A DNA stretch of 64,000 bases. It comes from Centropus unirufus. Lineage: Eukaryota > Chordata > Aves > Cuculiformes > Centropidae. A program made the translations under genes and the position numbers. Positions 39,998 through 52,935 of the stretch are shown here, one piece after another. The stretch is from NCBI GenBank assembly GCA_013397695.1, contig VYZI01000049.1, positions 2,530,862 to 2,594,861 of the forward strand, given 5' to 3'. The stretch's first letter is position 1. Each line of letters begins with the position of its first letter. The notes beneath the pieces were generated by a model, which was given only the letters and a program-made list of their open reading frames with translations, was not told where the DNA came from and made no database searches.

Positions 39998-40240
39998 TAA
40001 AAATAAGCACATAGAGTAAGATCAGAAGTCCGGCTAAACCAGTGTCCCATCTCCAAGTAATGGTCAGCTGCAGATGGTTAGAGAAATCTTATGAAAATAC
40101 CATATATAGCCTGATCCTACCCTTGCTCAATCCTTCTAGTTTTTTAGGACTTGGAGGTGGGAGTACAGCCAGATTATAATTTTTAATAGCTACCAGTGGA
40201 CTCATCCTCCAAGACTTTTTTTCTCTTCCCACAGCCTTTA
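39998..40240 (-). mobile_element. Ancient CR1/L3-like LINE fragment
   Basis: The phrases 'cacatagagtaagatcagaagtccggctaaaccagtgtccc', 'tggtcagctgcagatg' and 'aatagctaccagtggactcatcctcc' occur in the order and spacing of the antisense CR1/L3-type repeat found across sauropsids (..GGGTCAGACCAATGGTCCATCTAGCCCAGTATCCTG..GTGGCCAG..AATAGCCATTGATGGACCTATCCTCC). It is highly diverged. The subfamily is uncertain. Confidence 0.6.
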
Positions 40241-41707
40241 CTTGGGAGAAAGGAATCTTGTGATATGATATTAAACCCTCGAAATGTATCCTTGTATGAC
40301 TTCTTCACAATGAAATCTAACATGGATTGTGCTCCCTGGCAGAAATGTTACTCCTCCTTTTTGCATGTTTGTGTGTTTGTCTATGTAATTTACGAAAGTG
40401 CCCTGGGAACAGATCTTCAGATCAGATCTTGAAAAGTTACATTGGACCTGACCACTATCTTCAAGGATGAACAGGGCACTGTGTAAATTTTTGTCTCTTA
40501 AGATTTTATGGCTCATTAATTCTGTTGTTTAAGCAGCTAAAAACATTGTCCCTCCAAACAGAAAACAAAATACAAAGACCCCCAAATCAGGCTAGTTCAC
40601 TGCCTTGAATAATAAGAGCCGTAACAGTAAAAATGAGTCCTTGTTCATGTCTCTCCCTAAAAAAAAATAGGATTCCAAGGAGACAGAAGAGATTTGTTGG
40701 GTCTCACAAGTCAGCGTTGTCTCCAGTTTGAAGAAGAGCCGGGCTGGCACAAGCATTGCCTGAATTTAAGTAAACTTGAGACACAATGAAGAGAAAAATG
40801 CTCTTCAACAAAAACAAATGCAAACTTCAAAGCTCGTGAGCAGAAATATCAACTTCACTGGTTATTGCTTTGAAGCCAGCTAAACTGGGAAGCGAGCAAG
40901 CACTTATTATTCAGGGAGGGAGCTTATTCTCTTGCTGCCAAAGATTTTCTCAGTTCCTCAAGGTTACCTCTATTTCCATTTTCACACAGTCTAAACACAC
41001 ACTTCTGATCTCCAGCTCCCACTCTTTGAATTCCAGCAAGCCTTCTGATCTCCCTTTCTTATCTACCTCCTTCTTTCCACCATAAGTGCCTCTAATTCCT
41101 AACTCCAGAAACCTTATCACTAGTATAAGTCTGAGATACTCTGAGAATAACTTTTCTACTAAATCCAGAATTTATGACCTTCTCCTCATCAGATTTGACT
41201 CCGTGTTGTCTCAAGTCTAGAAAACTCCTAGTACTAGAAAACATTATCTGACACCACAGAGATCATCAGAGAAGTGAAAATTTCAAGTGTTAAATACCAT
41301 GTGGAAAAAAAAAAGAAAATATAAATCCAACATGAATCCAACCTTGGGTAACATACAAACTGGACACAAAGCCTATGAGAGGGAAAACCCTGTTTGACCA
41401 TCATCAGGCACAGATTTAACACACAGCACTAAAAATGTTGAGGCTGTGCTACCAAAAGCACTTCTCAGCTTGTGTTGTTTTTGTGGGCATGTTGTTAGGT
41501 GATTCTCACCTAATCAAAGTGGGGCATAGTCTGGACATATCAAGAAAAAAACAGAATGCGAGTACAGGACTGGCAAACCAAAGCTCGTGGGAAACTCTAG
41601 AAACATGGAACACAGCTACTGCTGTAGAACAACGGTAGCTCCACTGACCTTCAGAGAGTTAAACTGCTGTAAAAAGCATGTGACAAGAATAAAATCCAAT
41701 GTGTAGA

Positions 41708-41765
41708 TTTGCCCAAGTCACTCAGCCAGCATTTTAAAAGTAGGTTCTAATTCTGGTTGTACCAA
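41708..41765 (-). mobile_element. MIR-like fossil, antisense
   Basis: 'tttgcccaagtcactcagccagcattttaaaagtaggttctaattctgg' matches the antisense MIR core (TTGCCCAAGGTCACACAGCTAGTAAGTGGCAGAGCCAGGATTCGAACC). Only about 55 bp are recognisable. The adjoining 41840-41900 region may belong to another old repeat. Confidence 0.55.
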
Positions 41766-44700
41766 TTTTTTAGTGTCTTGGTGCCTTAAGAAGTCACTAA
41801 AAATAAAGAGCCAAATTTACAGGTTACTTTGCACAACATGGGCCTCAGTTTCTCTGGACCAAATTCTGATGCTACTTGAACTTACTTGTAAGTAAAGCCT
41901 GAAGGAAGTTTCTTAAACAATATGGCACTACAAAAGATCTTTCACTAGTACTGATGACAGGAGACTTGCAGTCTGTACCTCAGGTCACTTGTTACTAGTC
42001 AGAAGAGACTGGGCAAAATCCTCAGCTGGATACAAGGTTCATAGCTACACTGGATCTCTCATAACTATTTGCACTGGCTGAGAATCCAATCCAGTGAATC
42101 CTGTTTAACTAATTTACATAACACTATGAAATTTAATACCTACACAGAGTTTGGAAGATAACAAGTCTGATAATGACTCAGAGTACTGCCAAACAGAAGT
42201 AACTTCACTGTTTAGTGGAACTGCAGAAAGATGGGAAATAAATTGGAGCTGCTGCATGTTAGTACATGTACTGAGTCCTACTACCACCAGATTTCTGCAA
42301 ACGCCTATTTGAAGGAGTGTGATATCAGAGAACACAACTGCAGAAACTGAAAAGCTGCAAGAGACAAAACATGTCGATCATCAATACAACAAAAACCACA
42401 GGAAAATACATCTAAACTCTTTCATCCAATGAAAGTAAGAGCTTTCTTTTAATTTAACGACATGCTGTGCTTGCCTGGGGGCTGCATGGATAGGGTAGAG
42501 AGAAAGGGTCGGATCTCCATAGGATTGACCCAGGTTTGAAATTTCCCAGCAACTAAAGTGCTGAAAGCCAAACCTCCCACGCATCCTTCCCTAAGTGTCA
42601 GGAAATGGTATTCTCTGATTGCTCAATCTCTAGGTCAGATGGCTGGCCTGCAGGGACTGGATGGCTTTCTGGGATTCCACTGGACCTTGAGGGAATTTTA
42701 TGTCAACTGAGGCAGATGGAGCAAAAGCAAACTATCTGGGAGATGCTTTCAAGAGGCTGTTCAACTCTTGCTATGCCTCCTTGCCAATAAAATACAGTCA
42801 GTGCTCACTACGTCTGAACATGGTAAGAAATATTTTTGTGATTGATTTCAAGATGAACAGAATTATCTTCTTTACACATAGGGAGAACAACTAAAATAAA
42901 CAGTAGCAATAGCAACAGACAAGTTATAGAGTGTGGTAAGGCCACTAGGATATCCAGAGAATTTGCTTACTCAGCTCTGTGAAACCATGAGACTGCACTT
43001 TGTAACACAATATAGACTTTTAAAACCTCAGAGTTGCACTGTGACTATCATAAGCTCCAACAGGGAATTGTGTTCTGTGCCACAAAACAAAACTGGAAAG
43101 ACATCCATCCTGTCCATATTGTGTTTGTTTCTCTTGCTTCCAGGGTCAGTGTTCACCAGCAGAAGAACTAGTAATTTCCTAGCTGCTATAACCTCATCAA
43201 AACTCAAGAATGCTGAGTGATGACACATGTATTCTCCCACTAAACTTATCTACTGCCAAATCAGCATCGCCTTCCCCATTCCTCCTCTCACCCTCCCCCT
43301 CTGTGTGCAACTTTCACCCTGAACCACTACTAACAGTCAACAAAGGACTTCCAGTTTTGCAAACCTCTGCAGGTAGCATCACTCACTAGTGGGATGGTGA
43401 GCTGGAGGACAGAGATGGGAATCACAAGACAGAAAGGAAGGAGTCAGCTTAATACGCTCTAAATATTGAATTATCTTCTCCTTACATCCAATTCTCAATC
43501 TCTCAGCTTTCAGCAGTTCTGTATGTATTGCTTTTTTATCGTCAAGTGCACTTCAGATAGATGAACTACTGAGCCATATCTTGGCTTGGACAGCTCTCAA
43601 GCTTTTGTTGGGGCAGAGAGGTATTTAACAAGTTACTGTGTTGCATAATGATTTTTTTTCTTTCACATTGCCAGCCAATGCAATTGGGCTGTTGCTAAAA
43701 AAGATAAAGCAGTTTCTTGGAAAAGGAGCTGCTAGGCTACTGGAAATAAAATCTAACAAGAAATAAATGGAGAGAAGAAAAGTATTCTGATATGTCATGG
43801 TAACGCAGCCCAGATCCCAAACTGATTCCTTCCAAGTCTGGAGATGTTGCTTCCAAAATATATCCTCGCAGGATCTGGCTCTGAGAAAATATGCTCCCGT
43901 CCACATGTAGTCCGTATGATTGCTTTTTCTCAAGATCAGCCAAGCTTGCTTTACCTGGCATGGCATAGAATGCCTTAGTAGGGATTAGACCTTGAAAATC
44001 TGCCCAGTAAAGGCTAGCCCCATTTCATTAGCCAGCACAGTGGTTAATCAACCTGCAATTCCTTTAAGCATAGGTAAACAGACTTTCTCAATTTCATTTT
44101 GCAGGTGAGATACCTGAAAACATTTCTTCTCCCAGTCCTCTTCTATCCCCCTTTAAATTCTTCTCCTCCCCCAGCAACAAACTGCCACCCTGAAGAGCAA
44201 AAGTATTTGCAGACTTATTCCATTACCAAAGCAACTCAGCCTCGGGAGTGCTGAACACAACAACCTTTCTAATGACTGCTTGTTGGCTGAAGCCAGTTAC
44301 TAATAGCACAGTGCATTATGTTGTGCAATTCACGTGGCTTCTGCTTCTCAGCCCAGCTTTGTATTTATGTTGAAGGGCATCATCTCGCTTTCAAGCAATC
44401 ACATAGACCAAGCACCCTCTCACTGACAAAGAGCTTTAAGTATGTCAGCTTCACACAAGAGTCAAACTTCCACCCACCTGGGGAAATGAGTTTTGTCATG
44501 GGTCTCATTAGAGAAGATGCCAAAGAGGAGGAGAGCGAGCTCCACAGCTAGTCCCATCTCTACACAGGGAATGAAGAAGGGCCATCCAGATGTAAGGAAG
44601 GGGAGGTAATGTAAATTACATGAATGCAACACTGAATTTTAATAGCAAACAAATACAGCTGAGTGTCCTCCTAAAATAGCCACCATCTTATGGAGTAGGC

Positions 44701-46499
44701 ACGGGAATCCCCAGACTGCTGAGATTAAAATAAAAAAAAAAACTAAATAAATTACTAAGAATCTCTAGGTCTCCTTGGGGCTTGCACCTGTGTCTTTACC
44801 AGTACCACAGAAAGTTTTTCACAGGGAGATTCTGCCTTGTTCATGTACAACCCTGTCAGAGCTAGTTTTTGGATTCGAGAGATGCCTTTTTCCTCTACAG
44901 AAGCAGTGAGTTTTTTGTATCCTTCATATCAAGCTAGTACTGGCTCAAGGTGCTAAATTTGTCAGATTTAGCAAGTGATACATGTTAGGATTTGTTATTC
45001 TCAGTAGCCTGGCTAACATTGTGGGGTGGGACTTCTTTGTCAGGGAGCAAGAAAATTGTCTGTCATCTTCACAAGGAAAGAGGAACTGCTTTCTGCACAA
45101 TATGAAAAGGGATTAAAGAATTAAAAAAGAAATTCTGCATTGTGGAGTCGTTTAAGGGTGCAGATTTTGCCTAGGGCTTATTTGGGATCTTGCTGTCCTG
45201 CTACAACACGGAGGAGTTGAATTTCAGTTAACTTTGTAGTCATTCAAAGATATATCCTTTCCTCCCTCTCTCCTTTTCTGACCTCCCTCATTCCCTGTCT
45301 CCCCTATCCACATACAGTAGAGCACAGAAGCCTGCACCATCAGCCCCTCTGCATACCTTTGGGAGAAGGAACCAAGCTAAAGCTGAATCCTGTGTGCAGC
45401 CAATCTGGTTTCAGTATATTTCAGAAGAGAAAACAAAGAAAAGAAAGACAAGCAGTACTTGCAGGGATTGTTCTTGAAAAGAAGCAAGAACACGGGAAGA
45501 GTTACTGCAGCAGCTGCACTGACACTGTTGTGCCTGTGTCTCTGCGCAGGTCCTCCCTGCTCTGCAGTCCTGTAATCCACATAGAAAAATGTCTGTACTG
45601 CTCCTCTTGCTGGCTGTGTTGTTGTAATGAGACTGGAACTGCTGCTGTTTTCACTTTCAGACTAGCCTGTCTCTCCAAATCCTCTGACGTCAGACAGCCA
45701 CTAGGAGATATTTATGGAATGAACGATCTAAAAGTTTCTCTAGGTAGAGTCCAGATTGCAGGGTTTTTTAAAAAAATTTGTAATTTTTACACTTTTGGAT
45801 AGAAAACCCTTCCAGAGGGGGTCAAGGAGGAAATGGTAGGGAACTTCAGATGTGGTTGTATAAGTCCCTGGCAAAAGACAATCCCTATATTTTTCTGCCC
45901 ATAGTATATTATATCCACACCCAGTATGTAACTACCCGTCATGCAAGTCCCCATTTGGAAAGCAGTATTTTCCAGTCTCAGCTGTGCCTAAAACTGTTTG
46001 AATCAAGCCTGGCCAAAAGGTCTCACACACACACACTCCTAGCCCACAGCCCTTTCCTGGGTCCAGGCTTTGACTGGATTTGACTAAAACAGCCCTCCAA
46101 ACATTTCGTTCATATCCTCTTCCAGCTTTGCACTATCCCTTCCACCTTCTCTACTAACTTCAAAATACTTTCTCGAAGTGTCTTATCACAGATGAATACT
46201 AGTTCAGAAATTTCACTTGACCTTTAGTCTCTATTATGCTCTGGCTATTTTGCATTTCTCTTTCTATTTCTTTGGTGCAGTATGATGCATTCCACCTGCT
46301 GTGAAAGCCACTTACAATGATGTGTAGAAGAGATGCTAGTGCAAAAATTAAAGCAGTAGTATTAATGTTAAGCACCACATGAAGAAAGAAATGCTCTCAT
46401 GGTATTAATATAATCCTGCTGAGGCAGGCGATGATAAGTTTGGATCGATAACACCTCTTTATTTTGCATTTAGGATCTAAGCTTGGCTATAAGCCTGTG

Positions 46500-46590
46500 A
46501 GTATCAGTACTCCCATCTAAGAGATGTGGAAACTGAGATCTGAAGGTGGAGTGATATATGTTGAAAGTCCTTGAGTGAGTCTTGCCTCAT
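46500..46590 (-). mobile_element. MIR-like fossil, antisense
   Basis: 'actcccatctaagagatgtggaaactgagatctgaagg..gatatatgttgaaagtccttgagtgag' matches the antisense MIR phrase with CATTTTACAGATGAGGAAACTGAGGC..AAGTGACTTGCCCAAGG. The element may begin upstream at about 46440. Confidence 0.6.
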
Positions 46591-49500
46591 TACAGCCAGA
46601 TCATTTTAGGAAGTTCAAAATGTATTCAGCATTTTCTGGAGGAGTTTGCAAATGTGCTGCTATTATAAGCAAATGTTACTTTTTTATACCCGATCATTTC
46701 CATTTGTAAACAGTTATAAGAAATTAAGTGTCTTGGTACCACTTTCAGAGGTGCAAGTGCTGTTTCAAAATGTAAAGTCAAGGTTTCTTTCTGTGCAACT
46801 CACTGGCAGAGCAGATTTAACATCTGGGGCTGTGTGGGTTAGTTCTTTCATATACACATGCTTTCTCTTTTCTGCTTTACCATCATCACATGAGTCACAG
46901 CTTTTTGAAATCAATACAAATAATATGATGAACTTCAAAAGGCTTAAAATCAAGTTTTCTCTGATAATTTTCTAATGGCAACTAGCCCTATACATTGCCA
47001 TATTGTCACGACAATCAAAAGCCTTGAGATTAATTCCAGAAGAAAATTGTGTCTTTTTTAAAAGATTTTGACCATTATACTGAAAAGATGAGGCCAACAA
47101 GCTGGCAGATGCAGGAAGGACAAAATATTCCCAGCTCAAAGAGAGTATTCTGTCTGGCAAAAGAGGTATGTTTTTTTCATCTAAAATAAAAAAATAACAA
47201 AAGAACAAGGTTTTGGCAATGCAATCCAAACATTGAACGAGTGGTGGTTTTGTTCCCTCTGGCTATCAGGTTTACCACTTGTCTACTTAAGATCAACAAG
47301 AATAATTCAGGGCATGCTTCCACCCTGCTGCATATTACTCTTCTTGAAGACTAACCCTGCTGTTACATTGCTACCTGTTGTCCCATAGATACCCGCAAGG
47401 AAATCTGAAAGGCAGACTGATTCAGAGCTTCTCTGTAGGATACCAGAGCTGTTCCTTAAGGGTAGTTGCGCCTCCCAGCATCTTTCATTGACTTGGCTCC
47501 TGTGGTTAATAAACTTTCTATAGCACAGTTAAGGCTCCTGGTATTGGTTGAAACTAAGGTCACTACCCACGACTCCTGCTTTCTCTGTTTAATTTATAGA
47601 ATTGTATTACATATTCTTCCTAGAGAGTGCAATGGGAGGAACCTAGAAATCCTGACTATCACACAGGAGTAAGGCATTAATAACTACAGCTGATTTTACA
47701 GTGTGAAACAAGAACAAATGAGATTTATTTAATTCAATAGACTTTACAGCAAGATTGAAATGCCAAGAGATTATACGGCTCTGAAATGCAAAGAGACAGT
47801 AATATTCTGTTTACCTATACATAATATGGCAACAACAGTGAAATCTGATATTAATCTGAGTCCAGCAGTGCATTTCATTTCTTTCCAGAAGGGATATGCC
47901 TCTTAACATGTCATTAAGGTAGCTTCATCCATCTTGTCAGAAATGATGCAACATTGCAGTTACTGCAGATTAAGACAGTATCTCTATGAAGCTGTTGCAT
48001 TTCTTTATGGAAATTAAAGGAAGGATAGCCAGTTGTATAAGTGTATATTCATAACCTCTGCACTGAATCACCTAAGACTCACTTCCAACAGATGCAACAG
48101 GAGCTCTATTTAGAACACAGCACCACAATATGCAGGTCACAAGATCTCATCTACAGGCAATCTGTACTCTTGTATCTTATATAGGAGAACCCTCTCTATT
48201 GGATTTGGATTATATATATATGTAGAAGCACAATTTTCTCCCTTTTAAATGTAATTTATTTCAAATGGTACTTCTCCCAAAGCAAACTAGAGGCAGTAAG
48301 CCCTTTCTGAGGGTGGAAATCAACTTTGTGCACTGGACCAACACAAGCATAGGCATTGCTCTGCCCTAAATAAAAAAAAAAACAACAAAGAACAGAGCGA
48401 AAGCCTTTGCAACACTAGCATGACTGACAAAACAAGAGAGCATGTGTTCTTCAAATCCAAACCAGTCTCAAGACATGTTCACATAAGCAACTGCAGCAAT
48501 CCAGTTGTCACTCCTTTAGTGCTACAGAATAAGAAATCAGAGGAAATGAAACCAAATTAAAATACTATTCTCCCTGCCATAGTGGAACAGACCATTCCCC
48601 TCTCTAGACTGGCATACTGCCTCAAGCAGTGGTTAGATACCTGATGATTCAGAGTTTGAGGACTGGAAAGCATACTACATCCAACTACTTGTGAGCTGGA
48701 ATATTACAGAAGAACTGAGGGTAATGAGAGAAGCAAAATTATTTCTTGAGCCCCACTGCTGATCAGCTTACACCATGAAGCATGAGGTTGTTTCAGATAC
48801 TGAGTTGTTTTTCCCTTGCACTGGTATTGCCATGGATGCTATTTCCATATATATTTCAGTTTGGGGAACCTGCCAGGTTTTTTTCCAATCCACTGAAGCC
48901 AGGAAATACAAAGTTATGGCATGTGTTCAAAAGAATAGCACACACCAAAGCATGCATATTTGTTCTCAGATGCACACATCCTTGGCCATACTTTTTTAAA
49001 CCCACCTTGTGATTTTCCTTCCATTTTACACAATGGAATCCTATTCTCTGTGTAATTCTGACCTCCATATTTATATCTTCACTGCACTGATTGGAATGAA
49101 GCCACTTAACAGACCTCCTAGATGTCTTCTTCATTTCCAATGCTTGAAGCAGTACCATGTTAGCAGGTGCTAGTAAACAGTTTAAGTGATGGGAAGGGAA
49201 GCTGGTAATGTGCTGCAGATACACTTGCGCCAGCAAGAAGGATCATTCTAAGACACTGCCATAGCTATCATTGTCCTGTGCCAGGGATTATAACCTGTTT
49301 ATCACAAAAGGTGGAAGAAAACACCTTCTGGTGCTATACCACATTGTGATGAGGATGATAACTGAGTATCATAATTAATGTATGGCACTGGATAAATCTG
49401 TATTTACAGCTAGGCAATAAAGTGACAGGGTTTTAGTCTCAGTTTCCTGCAGTATCAAAGTCAACAAAAAAAATGAGAACTGGGGGAGAATGAGACTCGG

Positions 49501-52500
49501 AAAATTGAAGACTTACACAGCAAGAACCTCTGCAGCACACTGTGACAGAACTGAGAGACTAAGAGACAGAATGAGCTCCCCTAACTAAATTTAGCAATGG
49601 ACTTAGCCTTTATGGACAGTACTCATGCATGTGGATAGACAAAAGGCAGCACGGGCTCAGAATACCCTGCCTCCACTACTGGCAGAAGAGGAGCAGGAAA
49701 GGGTGAGCACTGTTCCACAGAGGAGCCGTGGCTAGGCTCTGACTCTTCTGCAGCAGTCAGCTAGTCTAGAGAGACTTCAGTAGGCCAGAATATTTGGACA
49801 GTTGTAAACTAAAATTGTTCTGCAGATATCTAACATCAGAATTTTACAACATTTTTGTAATGCATCACAGCCCAACAAGTTATTCCCCCAGCTAACTTAG
49901 ATTCCTTTTGTTTTCCACCAAAAACTATATAGTAAATTCCGGTTAACCAGGGTCCTTTGAGAGCTTTGTGGGACAACAGTTTCTTGTCTTCTTTCAAACA
50001 TAGTAGATTGATGATCATTAAAGCACAGATGCTTCAAAGAAGCCAGAGAGACAGTTTGCATGGGGAAGAAATGTACACAGTAGAAAACCACGCAGACAGA
50101 AATACTACCACTGATTTACCATATTAACAGCAACCATAATGTGCTACAAAACACCAGGACAGTCTGGATGGAAGAAGAGTTAAGTTACATGGACTGTGTC
50201 AAATTATAAGTGCCTTGACTGGTATAATTTTTTTTCCTTACTTTCCTAGACATTCTCACTTCTTGCAAAGGATTTATTTTTAAAAGACTTCAGGAAGCCA
50301 GGAGAGCCTATTAGACTAGCAATTATCCTGAGTCACTTCCTACAATGGTTTAAAACAACTTTTCAGAAAATCTCTTCTTTGGGTGTGGATGCAAGTGCAT
50401 CAGTGGCTCACAGAGCTGAACCAGTAAACCGGAAAGGAGTAATGATCTACAACTAACTAACTACATTACATTTTTAATAACATTGAAGGTTTAGCAAGGT
50501 TGGAAAAGCGAATGTTGGAAAAATTGCAGATATGAAACACCTTATAATATGGATATGTTTATCCTGTGCCCATGTGAAACAGCTGTGGCAGAACTTGGGA
50601 TGAGATCTAGCTGCTTGCATTTTAGTTCAAGACATTTAGCTCAAGACAATTCTCTTTTGCCTTGCCGCTCTTGCCACAGTTTATGTGAGCTTGATGCAGG
50701 GGATGAAACCACTATCTATAAAATGTGAGCACACAGTCAGAACTGGTGCTATAACCTTGGTGCTTCCACACTTTTGGGTGCTTTGGTTTACCAATGCTTC
50801 TGCTCTTTACTGCTATTCTTCCTATATTCTTTGCTAATTAAAGAAAAAAATTTGCACATGTAATCGTATTAAATTTATGAGATATCAGCATAATCCCCAA
50901 AATCTCCTAAATGCAAGAGCTTTACTGCTGTCATGTCACAATACTGCACTCCTCTTGTGAAGCTGCAGTTTTAAGATGTAATCCAGTTTGACCATAACAT
51001 ACACAAGTGTCTTCTCAGGCAGGAAAACAGCATTATCCAGTATTATGGAGCCAGGCACAAAGACATGGCATAATTATAATTGGAAGATGTATGAATTACA
51101 GAGAGTACTATGATTGAGCCCCAAGTTTTATTACCAAAGCAGCCAAAAGTTATCTTGTGTATTCTTGTTTACCTCATAGGCAGAGGAAGGAACTATAATA
51201 GTATGCCTACAGGGTAAGAGAGCAGGATCTTGACTGATAATCAAGAAGCATTTTGTAATCTTTTATAAGTGTAAGAAATGAAACAAACAGAACAAAATGA
51301 ATCCATAGCATGCAGGTATTCTGTTTCCTTTGTACTTATTAAATAGCAAAAGTGAATAAATAATGCTTATGTGACACATACATTTATTGTAAGCAAATTT
51401 TTAGGTAATGATTAAGGTCACAGGATTAAGTAGAAAGCCATCGAGCTTCAGATTTTTCTTCTTCCTAGGTAGAATAAAATCTGGTCTTGTAAATGAATGA
51501 AATTTTGAAGATAGAATACTCTGAAATATCCAATTTTGTACTGGACTTAGGGAAAAGTAACACATGACAGCAGTCCAATCAGGTTTCTGGAAGACATGGA
51601 AAGAGTAACAGCTTTACAAACCTATGCTAAGAGCATACTGACTCTCTGGGGTCTTACTCCCCATTGATTTAACCATGGTTCAAGATACTCAAATGAAGAA
51701 ATGAGATGCTGAGCTGCTATCACTGTCCTTAGAAAAACAGACAAGCGCCACTTCTGTATTATTTTCACAAATACACCATAGAATTGGGACTCAGGTCCCA
51801 TGAACACAAAGGTTGGCAAATGAGTTTTGTAGCCTCTTTAAGGGAGGGACACCTGTGAAGAAGCATCTTGCAGGCAGCTATGAATTCTGCCTTTGCTTGG
51901 GAGTGTGCCAAAGGAATGGGCCCACAGCTGAGTGGATTGATCTGAGCTTGAGCTTCTTTGCCTCATTGTCTTTAAACAGCAGCAGATGCAGAGACCAGAA
52001 TTGAGCAGAGGAAGCTTAAAAGAACTTGAACTGTACAAAATAAACTGGGATGGGGGAGCCTAATGTTGTCCCTGTTGTACAGGCAGGAGAGAGGTGCAGG
52101 GTTTAATTTTGTAATGGGATAGCTATTGTGTTTCACACAGTAAAAACTACCCAACACTTCACTAAAACCCAATGAACTGAAAATTCTAAAAAATAAACAA
52201 GAATGACAATTCTCATATGTCTATGATCTTCTGAATCCCCAAATAAGCTCTTTAGGATCCTAAAGCAGTTTGAAATAAACCAAGTTGGAATGATTAGAAT
52301 ATTTTAAGAGCAAGATAAGGCATATTGGCAAATGTGCCCTAAAATAGTCCATTTAGTTCTGATGTAGTCATTTATAGAAGAACATGGACCACTGATGAAA
52401 ATTAGCAGTGGTGAACCAGTTCAGATAAAATTTTGTTAACCAAGGTTCCAAGAAAAGTCTGTGTATCTCTGATGTGTCATTTTCTTTCATTAATTCCAGT

Positions 52501-52780
52501 GCAGACAGAAAGGTGACAGGCTTAAACAAAAAACTTTCTAACTTTTTTGTATAATTTCATAAAATGTATGTCATAAAAATAGTTACTGGAAGCGTCTTGT
52601 CCTTATTAGTCACAGAAATCATCTAAAAACTAAAAATTTTGTTCCTGCACTTATTTTTCCAAATTAAATTGGCAGATTCAGGAAGGTGTAACATTTTAAT
52701 TACATTTGGATCAACCTAGTCAAGACACAAAAGTGGCAGTGTGTGTAAAACATAAACATATGTTTTAGTCTTTTTGACAG

Positions 52781-52935
52781 AATTCTTAATTTTTCTTGGC
52801 CTGCTTTTCTTCATCAGCAAAACAGGAATTATAGAATTGAGTGCTTGACATGGATGCTGTGAGGTTAATCTCACTCTTTGTAAAGATCTGTGAGCCCCTC
52901 AGACTGAAAAAACTAATGAACAGCAAATTTATTCA
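52781..52935 (+). mobile_element. MIR-like SINE fossil
   Basis: 'cttaatttttcttggcctgcttttcttcatcagcaaaacagg', then 'ggatgctgtgaggttaatc', then 'tttgtaaagatctgtgagcccctcagactga' follow in order the MIR-type 3' half (CTCAGTTTCCTCATCTGTAAAACAGG..GCTGTGAGGATTAAT..TTTGTAAAGCGCTTTGAGATCCTCAGATGA). This is the best preserved SINE in the window. Confidence 0.7.

Larger units (their letters stand above)
33991..52780. other. Intergenic; no gene seen between the listed repeats
   Basis: Apart from the TAGA microsatellite, CR1 and MIR pieces listed separately, this long stretch is AT-rich, lacks CpG islands and holds no recognisable exon, RNA gene or intact transposon. The longest open frames (a 147-codon frame at 45359-45802, a 126-codon frame at 48856-49236) show no domain, no codon bias and no homology I recognise. 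A purine-rich run lies at 38520-38560 and pyrimidine-rich tracts at 43270-43320 and 45250-45310. A short palindrome TTAAATAT-GA-ATATTTAA lies at 38819-38836. Confidence 0.7.

Noticed and set aside
45359..45802. 147-codon + strand frame with a Cys-rich middle
   Set aside because: The Cys residues come from TGCTGY runs, and there is no spacing pattern of a known zinc or disulphide domain, no splice context and no CpG promoter nearby.
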